DNA from: Egibacteraceae bacterium
GTDB lineage: Bacteria > Actinomycetota > Nitriliruptoria > Euzebyales > Egibacteraceae
Assembly: GCA_030446745.1 (NCBI GenBank)
Contig: JAUJMS010000003.1
Span: 57,919-121,918, forward strand
Direction of reading: 5' to 3'
Length of the DNA: 64,000 nucleotides
This document shows, piece by piece, positions 25,132 through 33,564 of the stretch. Position numbers and translations under genes: made by a program. How positions within the stretch are numbered: position 1 is the stretch's first letter; every line of letters begins with the position of its first letter. Under the pieces are notes generated by a model, which saw only the letters and a list, made by a program, of their open reading frames with translations, ran no database searches and was not told the origin of the DNA.

Positions 25132-25192
25132 TAGAAGTGCCGTTCTGCGCTGGCTGCGCGACCGCCGCAGATCCGGCAATCTGTGACGGATG
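25132..25192 (+). repeat. Array hairpin repeat C4
   Basis: Very close to C1/C2: TAGAAGTGCCG start, TCTGCG/CGCAGA inner arm, TGCCG/CGGCA outer arm, CTGTGACGG-ATG end. The ATG at 25190 starts the next gene. Here the leading TAG is not the stop of the preceding gene (TGA at 25110-25112). Confidence 0.8.
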
Positions 25193-25534
25193 AAGTACGT
25201 CGTCGCTACGGAACGGCTGGGGTGGTCGCCTCGTCGTTGGTGGCATTCGCTGACGGGCTGGATTCCCGGCGAAGCGCAGATGCGGCTGCAATACGAAATA
25301 CAGCCAGAGCGCCCAACGGCTACGTGCCACCTCCAGCCAGCCGACGACGAGCCTGCGTTGTGCGGCCACGTATGGGAAGGCCTCATCGCTATACCAGGCA
25401 GTCCCGGCTGGTTGGACTTGCACCCCGACCTGCGCTGTGCCGACTGCGGCCATCTCGCGGGTTATCCCCTGGAAGATGCGACCACCCGTACTTACCGGTT
25501 CGCTTTGGACGACGACCCCCGGTATTCGTCGTAG
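25190..25534 (+). CDS. Cassette gene: 114-aa protein with Cys/His metal-site pattern
   Basis: The ATG lies at the end of repeat C4 and the TAG stop at the start of C5, so the gene fills the interval exactly. It is a soluble protein with an early Trp-rich segment (WSPRRWWHSLTGWIP). Two cysteine groups (TCHLQP...LCGHVWEG and RCADCGHLAG) could bind zinc, suggesting a treble-clef or ribbon fold. No homologue is recognised. Confidence 0.65.
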   Translation: MKYVVATERLGWSPRRWWHSLTGWIPGEAQMRLQYEIQPERPTATCHLQPADDEPALCGHVWEGLIAIPGSPGWLDLHPDLRCADCGHLAGYPLEDATTRTYRFALDDDPRYSS

Positions 25535-25590
25535 AGGTGCGATATGCGCTGGCTGCAGGAGCAGTTCCGCACCGCAGACTCGCAAGCAGT
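25532..25590 (+). repeat. Array hairpin repeat C5, degenerate terminal copy
   Basis: The 5' half follows the consensus (TAGAGGTGC...TATGCGCTGGCTGC), starting at the TAG stop of the 114-aa gene. The 3' half has drifted, with GGTGCG (25536-25541) able to pair with CGCACC further on. No gene follows before the gtrA end, so it may be the array terminus. Confidence 0.5.
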
Positions 25591-25672
25591 AAGGCTGCAA
25601 GTCACAGCAGGCCGCTACAGTGAGCGGTCCCGTAGTTGCGAGTGCAAATGGGGTTCGGCGTCTACCACTATG

Positions 25673-26098
25673 TCAGCGTCGCCAGGTCCAGCCGAAGTTG
25701 AACGCGAAGTTCGACACGGAGCCGAGCGCGATCGCGAGTGCCGCCGCCACCAGGTAGGGCAGGTACTCCTTGAGCAGCGTGCCGCTGCCGACCTGGATCG
25801 CCGCCCCGAGCAGCATCGTGGCGTTGAACTGCGCGAGCCTGCGCAGGCTCAGTCGCCGGTGGTGGAAGGTCCACAGCTCGTTGCCGAGGTAGTTGCCGAG
25901 GATCGCGACCTCCGTCGCGATGGCGAACGAGCGGGTGAACGGCAGGTCGAGCTGGCCGTGGAGCAGCTCGAGGACCGTCAGGTTGACCAGCGTGCCGACG
26001 ACGCCGACGACGCCGAAGCGCACGAGCGCCACAACGAGCCGCGGCTTGGCGCGCGGCGCAGCGGTGGTGAGGTCGGGCGGCGGGGCGGGCAGGACCAC
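25673..26098 (-). CDS. GtrA-family membrane protein
   Basis: A 141-aa protein with the four-helix GtrA/DPMS-like architecture: VALVRFGVVGVVGTLVNLTVLELL, FAIATEVAILGNYLGNELWTFHHRR, FNATMLLGAAIQVGSGTLL and ALGSVSNFAFNFGWTWRR. GtrA proteins help move polyprenyl-linked sugars or modify cell-surface glycans. A second, broken copy of the last codons lies at 22081-22130 beyond the array. It ends 7 nt from the aldo/keto reductase stop on the same strand. Confidence 0.9.
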   Translation of the reverse strand: MVLPAPPPDLTTAAPRAKPRLVVALVRFGVVGVVGTLVNLTVLELLHGQLDLPFTRSFAIATEVAILGNYLGNELWTFHHRRLSLRRLAQFNATMLLGAAIQVGSGTLLKEYLPYLVAAALAIALGSVSNFAFNFGWTWRR

Positions 26099-26104
26099 GG
26101 GCGC

Positions 26105-27064
26105 CTACGTTGCGGCGACGGGGGCGAGCAGGGCGTCGAAGGCGTCGAGCACGTCGTCGGTCACGTCGAGGTCGGCCGCGGCGACGTTGTCGTCGACCTG
26201 GCCGGGGCGCGACGCGCCGACGATCACGGACGACACGAACGGTTGGCGCAGGCACCACGCCAGCGCCAGCTGCGCCAGCGAGCAACCGGCCTCGTCGGCC
26301 ACCGCGCGGGTCTTGCCCACGGCGTCGAGCACGTCTTGGGTGAAGTAGCGGCGCATCATCGCGGCATGGTCGCCGGCGGCGCGGCTGTCGGGCGGAACGT
26401 CATCGACGCTGGAGTACTTGCCGGTCAGGATGCCCATCGCCAGCGGCGACCAGACGACGTTGCCGACGCCGAGGTCCTCGCAGGTGGGCAGCACCCGCGC
26501 TTCGATGGACCGCCACAGCGCCGAGTACTGCGGCTGGTTGGACACCGGTACGGACCACCCCTGGGCCCGGCACAGCCCGACGGCGGCGGCGATCTGGTCG
26601 GCCGACCACTCGGAGACCCCCCAGTACAGGACCTTGCCGGCGCGGATGAGGTCGTCCATCACCCGGCAGGTCTCTTCCAGCGGTGTCGCCTCGTCGTAGC
26701 GGTGGCACTGGTACAGGTCGACGTAATCCGTCCCGAGGCGCCGTAGGCTCGCGGTGATCTGCTCGCTGACGTGCTTGCGTGAGAGCCCCGAGTCGTTGGG
26801 CCCGTCGCCCATCGGGAAGTAGACCTTCGTCGCCAGGACGTAGGAGTCGCGCCGGAGGTCGCGCAGCGCCGCGCCGACGACCTCCTCGGCGGCGCCGCGC
26901 ATGTACACGTTGGCCGTGTCGAAGAACGTGACGCCCAGGTCGTACGCGCGCCAGATGCACTCTTTGGCGGTCGCCGTCTCGACGGACCCGCCGTAGGTCA
27001 GCCACGACCCGAGGCCGACGGCCGACACCTGCACTCCCCAGCGCCCGAGCTTGCGGTACTCCAT
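26105..27064 (-). CDS. Aldo/keto reductase
   Basis: A 319-aa TIM-barrel NADPH-dependent reductase of the potassium-channel-beta/YghZ-like branch. It starts MEYRKLGRWGVQVSAVGLGSWLTYGG. The catalytic tetrad is visible as Asp in FFDTANVY, Tyr in the same segment, Lys in LATKVYF and His in QCHRYD. The cofactor-binding end reads SVIVGASRPGQVDDN. ATG 27064 is chosen because the barrel starts immediately after it. Physiological carbonyl substrate unknown. Confidence 0.9.
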   Translation of the reverse strand: MEYRKLGRWGVQVSAVGLGSWLTYGGSVETATAKECIWRAYDLGVTFFDTANVYMRGAAEEVVGAALRDLRRDSYVLATKVYFPMGDGPNDSGLSRKHVSEQITASLRRLGTDYVDLYQCHRYDEATPLEETCRVMDDLIRAGKVLYWGVSEWSADQIAAAVGLCRAQGWSVPVSNQPQYSALWRSIEARVLPTCEDLGVGNVVWSPLAMGILTGKYSSVDDVPPDSRAAGDHAAMMRRYFTQDVLDAVGKTRAVADEAGCSLAQLALAWCLRQPFVSSVIVGASRPGQVDDNVAAADLDVTDDVLDAFDALLAPVAAT

Positions 27065-27099
27065 GCGCGACGCGGCCTTCCTGTGGCGGAAGCCGAATG

Positions 27100-27525
27100 C
27101 TAGTGGCTCGCGTTCGCGCCCTCGGCGACGCGACACGCCGCCGCCAGTCGGGCCGCGTCGGCGCCGGCGAGCCCGCGCGAGACCGCGCCCAGCAGCTCAG
27201 GGAGGGCGGCCGCCAGGGTTACGCGGACGCCACCGGTCTCCGGGTCGACGTCGACGTCGACGTCGTCGCCCTGCAGGCGCAGACGAACGGTGACCTGCGG
27301 CGGCCAGGTCGGCTCGTCCCCGGCGACGTCGGCGAGGTAGTCCCACGTCTCGGGGGCCACCGCGGCGAGCAGTTCGACCAGGCGTGGGAGGTCGTCGCCG
27401 ACGCGGTGGAGCAGGACGCCGACCTCGTGGAGGCGGTCGTCGACGCCGGCGGCGTGCTCGCGGCAGTAGAAGTGGTCAGGCGGGAGCGACTCTCCGCACA
27501 CCGCGCAGCTGTCGTCGCGGTACAT
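27100..27525 (-). CDS. Zinc-ribbon protein of unknown function
   Basis: A 141-aa protein opening with CAVCG-(x)-FYCREH, a C.2.C/C.2.H zinc site in the first 25 residues. A helical and beta domain follows (LHEVGVLLHRVGDDLPRLVELL; PQVTVRLRLQGDDVDVDVDPETGGVRVTL). No membrane segment. It lies 12 nt upstream of the end of a secreted hydrolase gene and in line with it. Role not recognised. Confidence 0.75.
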   Translation of the reverse strand: MYRDDSCAVCGESLPPDHFYCREHAAGVDDRLHEVGVLLHRVGDDLPRLVELLAAVAPETWDYLADVAGDEPTWPPQVTVRLRLQGDDVDVDVDPETGGVRVTLAAALPELLGAVSRGLAGADAARLAAACRVAEGANASH

Positions 27526-27537
27526 CCGACGGCAGGC

Positions 27538-29592
27538 TCAGGGGCAGTTGCTGCCGTCGGCCGAGGTGTAGGGACGCGACTGGTCACGGTTCGCCGCGAT
27601 CTCGTCGAAGTCGAAGTTGTTGCGCTCCAGCGCGGCGCGGTCCTCGATCGGTACCTCGAACACAGGGCCTGGCCCGTCGGGGTCGATGACGGTACGCCCG
27701 TTGTTGACGAGGAAGTCGAGCACCTGCTGCTGGCCCTGCTCGCGCCCGGTGATACGCGGGTCGAGCAGGAACCCATGAGGGTTGAACTCGGCGGTCGGCG
27801 TGCGGTCGTTGCGGTAGTACGTCGTCCGCGACGCGAGCCGACCCGCGCGCATGATCGTCGCGCTGGTCGGGTTGGGCACCGTCGCGTCGCCGAACGCGTA
27901 CTGGTAGATCACGCGCTTCGGGGCGGAGTCGGTCAACGGATGCAGTAGAAGCCGCGGCGCGAACGCCTCTGGGCTGCCCGAGCGGTTCAGCCAGATGCTG
28001 CGCGACAGGGCCCGCTGGATCTTCAGCGCCCCGCGGGCCGGCTCAGTCTCTGCCTCCTCGGCCCACAGCGGCAGCGACTCGGTGAAGCAGTCGCGCCCGC
28101 CGTTGAGCAGCGAGGGGATGCGGCCGTCGAGCGCGGCGGCGACGTTCGGGCGGAACGCCGGCGCGAGTCGGGCGATGTCGGCGATCGGGCCGCCGGGGAC
28201 GTTGAGCGCCGCGACCTTCAGCCGGTCGTCGACGGCGGTGACCATGGTGCCGTAGATGCCGCCGAGGCTCTGGGCGTACAGCGAGACGTTGCGGCGGCGC
28301 AGGTCGACGTTGCCGTCACCGTCGACGTCGACGCCTCGCCCGATCGCGCGGCTGAACGCCATGACGTCAGCCGCGGTCTGGCGCAGGCCGTCGCGCAGGC
28401 CGATGTCGCCGAGGCGGTGGGGCTGCACCGGCGCCTGGACGTTCGCGACCGGGTCGTAAACACCGTTGGCGTCGAGCACCGTGGCGCGGCCGAAGGCCGT
28501 GAAGCGCACCTCCTCGCCGCCGCTGCTCGCGGTCGTCACAGCGGTCTTGCTGCGCGGCCCGAACGCGTGGCCCACCGGGTCGAAGGAGACCGTCGCCAGG
28601 CCACGTGCGGCGTTGGCGTCGGCCGCCAGGAACAGGTCGTACTTCGAGCGGGTGATCCCCGGGCCGAAGATCGCGACCGGCCAGCCGCCCTCCGGCGGCT
28701 CGCCACGCGGCACGATCATGGTGAAGCCGACGCGGTCGAAGCCGCGGACGCGCGGCCGCTCGTTCGCGGTGTCGGTCTGGGGGATGTGGCGGTTGCGGGT
28801 CAGCCACGACGGCGAGTCGAACGAGCCGAATGCGTACAGCCGCGCCCCGATCACCGTGTTCAGCACGTTCTCCGCGACGAGGGGTTCGCCGGGCATGCGG
28901 TCGTTGAGGCGGCGGATCCGGATCACGTCGGCGGCCTCGAACACCGCGCGGCCGCCATCTTTGAGGATGTCGAAGCGCAGTCCGCGCCGGGCCTTGCGGA
29001 TGCCCGCGGCGCGGTACGCCGACCCGTCGTCGAGCTGGCGGCGCATCTGGGTCAGCACGCGGCTCGCGCTCAGCGTCGTGAACGTCGTCGTGGATGCCGG
29101 GCCGGCGCCGTCGTAGGTCACCCGGTAGGTCGTGCGCTCCGCGAGCTGCCGCCGCGGGTGCCCCGACAGCGTCAGCGTGCGGCGGTCGTAGACCAGCCGG
29201 TTCACCGGGATCGGGTCGCCGCCTTCGACGTTGCGGACGAAGAAGCGGCCCTTGCCAAGCGTGCGACCCAGTCCCTCCGCGTCGGGCAGCGGCGCGTCGA
29301 GCTGGACGACGATGCGGGGGTCCAGGTCGAAGCCGTCGAGCTGGTTGAGCAGCCGCACCGTGTTGCAGTCCGAGGGCCGGCGGCGGCAGTTCGGCATGGG
29401 CAAGTCCAGGCGCCGGCCGGTGAGCTGGTAGGCGTCGCGGACGGTGAGGCGGTTGCTCGGGAACACGACCTCGCCCCGCGGCAACCCGCCGGTCGCCGCG
29501 TTGGCGACCCGGGGCGCGGCGCTCGGCAGGAACGTCGCCGCCACGGCGAGGACGGCGAGGACGACGACGGCGATGCGCGAGCGGTGCGGCAC
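27538..29592 (-). CDS. Secreted lipase-like alpha/beta hydrolase
   Basis: A 684-aa exported protein. GTG 29592 follows AAGGAG. The signal peptide runs about residues 1-30 (IAVVVLAVLAVAATFLPSAAPRVANA). An N-terminal Ig/lipase-accessory-like region holds YRVTYDGAG. The hydrolase core includes GGWPVAIFGPGITRSKYD, ATVSFDPVGHAFG and the nucleophile elbow LYAQSLGGIYG (Ser with Ala replacing the first Gly). This layout resembles large surface lipases with an N-terminal virulence-lipase domain. Lipid substrates would fit the lipid theme of the region, but this is inference. Confidence 0.75.
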   Translation of the reverse strand: MPHRSRIAVVVLAVLAVAATFLPSAAPRVANAATGGLPRGEVVFPSNRLTVRDAYQLTGRRLDLPMPNCRRRPSDCNTVRLLNQLDGFDLDPRIVVQLDAPLPDAEGLGRTLGKGRFFVRNVEGGDPIPVNRLVYDRRTLTLSGHPRRQLAERTTYRVTYDGAGPASTTTFTTLSASRVLTQMRRQLDDGSAYRAAGIRKARRGLRFDILKDGGRAVFEAADVIRIRRLNDRMPGEPLVAENVLNTVIGARLYAFGSFDSPSWLTRNRHIPQTDTANERPRVRGFDRVGFTMIVPRGEPPEGGWPVAIFGPGITRSKYDLFLAADANAARGLATVSFDPVGHAFGPRSKTAVTTASSGGEEVRFTAFGRATVLDANGVYDPVANVQAPVQPHRLGDIGLRDGLRQTAADVMAFSRAIGRGVDVDGDGNVDLRRRNVSLYAQSLGGIYGTMVTAVDDRLKVAALNVPGGPIADIARLAPAFRPNVAAALDGRIPSLLNGGRDCFTESLPLWAEEAETEPARGALKIQRALSRSIWLNRSGSPEAFAPRLLLHPLTDSAPKRVIYQYAFGDATVPNPTSATIMRAGRLASRTTYYRNDRTPTAEFNPHGFLLDPRITGREQGQQQVLDFLVNNGRTVIDPDGPGPVFEVPIEDRAALERNNFDFDEIAANRDQSRPYTSADGSNCP

Positions 29593-29648
29593 AGCAGCTC
29601 CTTGGGGCGGGGCGGGTCGGCGTGGGGACAGCCGCGCTACGCCGGGCG

Positions 29649-31793
29649 TTATTGCCGGCTTGCTCCTAGAGTGTCCCGCAAGAAGTCGAGTTGCAACCGC
29701 AGCAAGTTCTCGGCGACCGTTTCCTGCGGCGTCATGTGTGTGACGCCCGACAGCGGCAAGACGGTGTGCGCGCGGCCGGCCTCCAGCAGCGCCCGCGACA
29801 GCCGCAGGGTGTGCGCCGCGACGACGTTGTCGTCGGCCATGCCGTGGATCAGCAGCAGCGGGCGGCGCAGCGACGCCGCGTCGTCGAGCAGCGAGCTGCG
29901 GCGGTAGGCGTCGGGCCGGTCTGTCGGCAACCCGAGGTAGCGCTCCGTGTAGTGGGTGTCGTACAGCGTCCAGTCGGTGACCGGCGCGCCGGCGATGGCC
30001 GCCGCGAAGACGTCCGGGCGCCGCAACACCGCGAGCGCGGCCAGGTAACCGCCGAACGACCAGCCGCGGATCGCGACGCGCTCGAGGTCGAGCAAGCCGG
30101 GATGCGCGGCCGCGCAGGCGTGCAACGCGTCGACCTGGTCGTCCAGCGGCGCAGTCGCGAGGTCGCCGGCGACCGTCCGTTCCCACGCCGGCCCGCGCCC
30201 CGGCGTGCCGCGGCCGTCGACGACGAGGACCGCGAAGCCGGCGTCGGCGAACCACTGCGACGCGACGTGGGCGTTGCCGCTGCGCACCACCCGCTGCGCC
30301 GACGGGCCGCCGTAGGGGTCGAGCAGCACGGGCAACGGGGCGCCGTCGGTGGGCTCGTCCGGGTTGCAGCCCGACGGCAGCAGCAGCGCCGCAGGCAGCA
30401 TCCGCTCGCCGAGGCGCGCGATGCGAACGTTCGGCGTGAGCAGCGGCCGCTCGGCAAATGACGTGACCGGCGTCTGCCCGGCAGCGGAGTCGACGGTGAC
30501 CGTGGCGCCGGGCTGGTCCAGCTCCGCCGTCACGAGCACCGTCACACCCGCTGACGCGGCAGCATCGGCCATGCCGTCGGCGGGGGTGAGGCGGCGTGGC
30601 CCGGAGCCGTCCAGCGGCAGCGTCCACACCGCGACGGCCGTCGGGTCGTCGCCCCAGGCGGTGAAGGTCAGGCCGGCGGTGTCCGCGGACACGAGGCGGC
30701 GCACCTGCAGCCCCGGCGGGGTGACCGCCTCGCCGTCGACCGCCAACCGGCGCGTGTCGGCGTCGTCGACCGTGGTGACGAGCCGGCCGCCGGGAAGCCA
30801 GCGTGGCACGCCGGCGCCGAGCTCGACCCACGCAGCGTCGCGCTGCTCGGACAGCACCGTGGTGGCGCCGGACGCCGGGTCGACGCCGAGGACGCGGACC
30901 AGGCGCTGGTCGCGCGCCTGCACCACGACGGTCAGCGGCCCGTGCGGCGACCAGACCACGTCGACGAGGTACGGCATCGCCTCGGCGTCCCAGTCCACGA
31001 CAACGCGGTCGCCGGCGAGATCGACGACGTGCAACGACACCGTCGCGTTCGCCGTGCCAGCCGCGGGATACGCCAAGACGGTGGCCGGACGCTGCGGATC
31101 CGCCGGCTCCGACAGAGACCAGCGCTGCACGGGCGACGTGTCGACGCGGCTGACGGCGAGCCGCCGGCCGTCGGGAGACCACCAGAATCCGCGTAGCCGG
31201 CCCATCTCCTCGGCGGCGACGAAGTCCGGCAGGCCCCAGGTGACGTCGTCGTCGTCGTCGCCGGCGAGCCGGCGCTCGCTGCCGCCGTCGCGGTCGACGA
31301 CGTGCAGCGCCCCGGCGCGCACGAACGCGACCCTCGCCGCGCCGCGGTCCAGCCGCGGCCCGATGACGGGGCCGTCAACCGGCAGCCGGTTGGGTTCGCC
31401 GCCGTCGCGCAGGTCAACGGTGTACGCGTCTGCCGCCAGCGCGAACACCGCGTGGGTCAGGGCCGGGTCGGCGGCGTAGGCGACAATCCCGCCTGCCGAC
31501 TCACGCGCGCGCTCCCGCCGCGCGCGCTCCTCAGGCGGCAGCGCGGCCGCCTCGATCGCCGCATGCCCCAGCGCACGGGGGTCCGCCACGCAGCGCTGCT
31601 CGCCGGAAGCAACGTCGAGCACCCACAGGCAGCCGACCGGGTCCGCACCGTCACGGCTGCGCAGGAACGCGACGCGCGAGCCGTCGTCGCCGACGGCGAA
31701 CGACCGCGGTGCGCCGAGGCTGAATCGGCGCGTGCGGGCGTACTGCCGCGGGAACTCGTCCCAGCCGGCCACCGGTGGGCGCGGCGCCGTCAC
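29649..31793 (-). CDS. S9-family prolyl oligopeptidase/DPP-IV-like peptidase
   Basis: A 714-aa two-domain serine peptidase. The first about 480 residues form a beta-propeller with DPP-IV N-domain features (FVAAEEMGRLRGFWWSPDGRRLAVSRVD). The C-terminal hydrolase domain has VLLDPYGGPSAQRV, the nucleophile GWSFGGY (near residue 579), the Asp in HGMADDNV and the His in SGVTHMT. No signal peptide is visible, suggesting a cytoplasmic enzyme releasing dipeptides or processing short peptides. Its ATG overlaps the stop of the upstream 552-aa gene (ATGA). Confidence 0.92.
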   Translation of the reverse strand: MTAPRPPVAGWDEFPRQYARTRRFSLGAPRSFAVGDDGSRVAFLRSRDGADPVGCLWVLDVASGEQRCVADPRALGHAAIEAAALPPEERARRERARESAGGIVAYAADPALTHAVFALAADAYTVDLRDGGEPNRLPVDGPVIGPRLDRGAARVAFVRAGALHVVDRDGGSERRLAGDDDDDVTWGLPDFVAAEEMGRLRGFWWSPDGRRLAVSRVDTSPVQRWSLSEPADPQRPATVLAYPAAGTANATVSLHVVDLAGDRVVVDWDAEAMPYLVDVVWSPHGPLTVVVQARDQRLVRVLGVDPASGATTVLSEQRDAAWVELGAGVPRWLPGGRLVTTVDDADTRRLAVDGEAVTPPGLQVRRLVSADTAGLTFTAWGDDPTAVAVWTLPLDGSGPRRLTPADGMADAAASAGVTVLVTAELDQPGATVTVDSAAGQTPVTSFAERPLLTPNVRIARLGERMLPAALLLPSGCNPDEPTDGAPLPVLLDPYGGPSAQRVVRSGNAHVASQWFADAGFAVLVVDGRGTPGRGPAWERTVAGDLATAPLDDQVDALHACAAAHPGLLDLERVAIRGWSFGGYLAALAVLRRPDVFAAAIAGAPVTDWTLYDTHYTERYLGLPTDRPDAYRRSSLLDDAASLRRPLLLIHGMADDNVVAAHTLRLSRALLEAGRAHTVLPLSGVTHMTPQETVAENLLRLQLDFLRDTLGASRQ

Positions 31794-33448
31794 CCGATCG
31801 CCGACTCCTCGCGGCGCCGGCGCGGGCAGCGCTGCTCATGGCCGGGCCGAACCCAGGTCCACGCCTGGCACGCCGGGCAGCGCGTGCCGTCGCGGACGAT
31901 GGGGTTGCCCTCCAGCGCCAGCGGCAGGTGCACGTCGAGGTCGGCGCACACGAACGCCTCGTACGCTTTCTCGGCGAGCTGGCGGTTGCGCTCGGCCAGC
32001 TCGTCGAGCACGACCTGCGGACGGATGTCGGCGCCGTCAGCCACCAGCGTGGCGATCAGCTCTGCTGACTCGGGTCGCGCGAGGTCGAGGCCGGCGATAT
32101 CGGGGGAGCGCAGCTGCGCCGGCAGTGGGACGTCGACACCCTGGTCGCGCCAGCGGCGCCACTCGGCGAGGCCGGCGGCGCGGTCGCCGCCTGCCGCCTC
32201 GACGCGGGCCTGGATCCGCTCGCGCAGCCGGTCGCTGACGCCGTGGTCGCGTGCCCACGCCAGCATCGGGCCGAGCTCGCCGCCGAGGTCGATGCGGTCG
32301 ACGAGGTCGGGCAGGCGCTGGGGATGCCGCTCCGCGACCAGCGACAGCGTGGCGACGGTCGCGGGCAGACGGTCGATCAGCGTGGGGAGCCGGTCGGGGT
32401 AGGACGACGCCACCAGCGACAGCGTCGCCTCGCTCGGCGGCAGGCGGTCGACGCCCGCGGCGAGCAGCGTGTCGAGGGCCGGCGGCAGCGCGCCCGCCGC
32501 CTTGACCGCCGCCGCTTCTGCCAGCCAGTCGTCCCCGGGCGACTCGGGCAGCGGGATCTTCAGCCCGGGCTCGCGCGCCAGCAGGGCGGCAGCGATCTGC
32601 GGGCGGCGCCCGACCGCGGCGAGCTCACCCATCAGCGCCTCGCGCAGCCACGTCCAGATCAGGCCCTGCGCCTGAGTGACGTCCGCGGCGACGCGGTCGG
32701 CGCGGCCGCGCAGACCGATCCGCACAGCGGTCGTGAGCGTGCGCCGGGCCCGCTCGAGCGCCCGCTGCCGCTCCGCCAGGACCGGCTTGCAGGCGTCGGG
32801 GCGCGCACGGAACAGCTCCCACAGCACGAACAGGTCGCGGTAGCGCCCCGTCGCGGCGGAGGCGACGAGGTGGCGGGCGAGGGCGTCGGGGCCGAGGAGC
32901 GCGCCGGCTGTGACCGGTGGCACGTCGGTGATCAGCGTCTCGCGGATCTTGCGCGACAGGCGCGACAGCTTCGGCTCAGGGGCGAGCACGTAGCGCAGGG
33001 CGGCGGCGCTCGTCGAGCCGACGCGCCGCACGACCTCCGCCGGGTCGGGTCCGGCCGGGGGTCGCTTCGCCGGCTTCGGCTTGGCGGCGGGCGTGGCGTC
33101 GGCGCCCTCGGCGGCGGGTGCCGCCGGGGCCGGGGCGGGAGTGGGGTCGAGCGCCTCGGGGTTCGGCTCGATCGTGTCCGGAGGGCCGGCGTCGACGTCG
33201 GCGTTCTCGGCCGGCTCGACGTCCTGGGCCGTGTCGGCGTCCTCGGCCGGGTCGACGTCCGCTGCCGTGTCGGCGTCCTCGGCCGGGTCGACGTCCGCTG
33301 CCGTGTCGGCGTCCTCGACCGCGACGGCGCCGCTGTCACCTTCGACCGTGTCGACCGCCGCCGGGTCCGGGGCCTGCGTCGCGTCGGCGTCCGGCTCGGA
33401 GACCGGGGTCGGCGTCGACGGTTCGGAGGCGGGCGGCGACGAGTCCAT
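31790..33448 (-). CDS. Uncharacterised 552-aa protein with acidic repeats and C-terminal zinc ribbon
   Basis: The first about 130 residues are low-complexity and acidic, including tandem DTAADVDPAEDA units encoded by a 36-nt repeat (33200-33318). A Pro/Ala/Lys linker and a long helical region follow. Within it are HEAT-like repeated segments (LPPSEATLSLVASSYPDRLPTLIDRLPATVATLSLVAERHPQRLPDLVDR). The last about 30 residues have CPAC...CP, half of a zinc ribbon. No membrane helix. It is translationally coupled to the S9 peptidase. Function not recognised. Confidence 0.75.
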   Translation of the reverse strand: MDSSPPASEPSTPTPVSEPDADATQAPDPAAVDTVEGDSGAVAVEDADTAADVDPAEDADTAADVDPAEDADTAQDVEPAENADVDAGPPDTIEPNPEALDPTPAPAPAAPAAEGADATPAAKPKPAKRPPAGPDPAEVVRRVGSTSAAALRYVLAPEPKLSRLSRKIRETLITDVPPVTAGALLGPDALARHLVASAATGRYRDLFVLWELFRARPDACKPVLAERQRALERARRTLTTAVRIGLRGRADRVAADVTQAQGLIWTWLREALMGELAAVGRRPQIAAALLAREPGLKIPLPESPGDDWLAEAAAVKAAGALPPALDTLLAAGVDRLPPSEATLSLVASSYPDRLPTLIDRLPATVATLSLVAERHPQRLPDLVDRIDLGGELGPMLAWARDHGVSDRLRERIQARVEAAGGDRAAGLAEWRRWRDQGVDVPLPAQLRSPDIAGLDLARPESAELIATLVADGADIRPQVVLDELAERNRQLAEKAYEAFVCADLDVHLPLALEGNPIVRDGTRCPACQAWTWVRPGHEQRCPRRRREESAIG

Positions 33449-33564
33449 AAAGGACCTCCTCAGCGGCTTGGGACCGGTCTCGCGGGCACAGGCGCGCGAG
33501 GGTCAGGCGGGCAGACGGCGAGCGCAAAGGATACCCGTGGTTGCCGCGCAGCTCAGTCGGCGGC

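Noticed and set aside
23498-25590. CRISPR array
   Set aside because: Repeats are about 60 bp, imperfect hairpins, separated by whole genes of 100-900 nt, not 25-40-bp repeats with uniform spacers; no cas genes are present.
23498-25590. Classical attC sites of a mobile integron
   Set aside because: The fold is attC-like, but no GTTRRRY/RYYYAAC core boxes and no integrase gene are visible, so only an attC-like or cassette-like label is supported.
27538-31182. A single 1214-aa protein on the minus strand
   Set aside because: Its first 530 residues are an Arg-rich shadow of the S9 peptidase frame. The real gene starts at GTG 29592 with AGGAG and a signal peptide.
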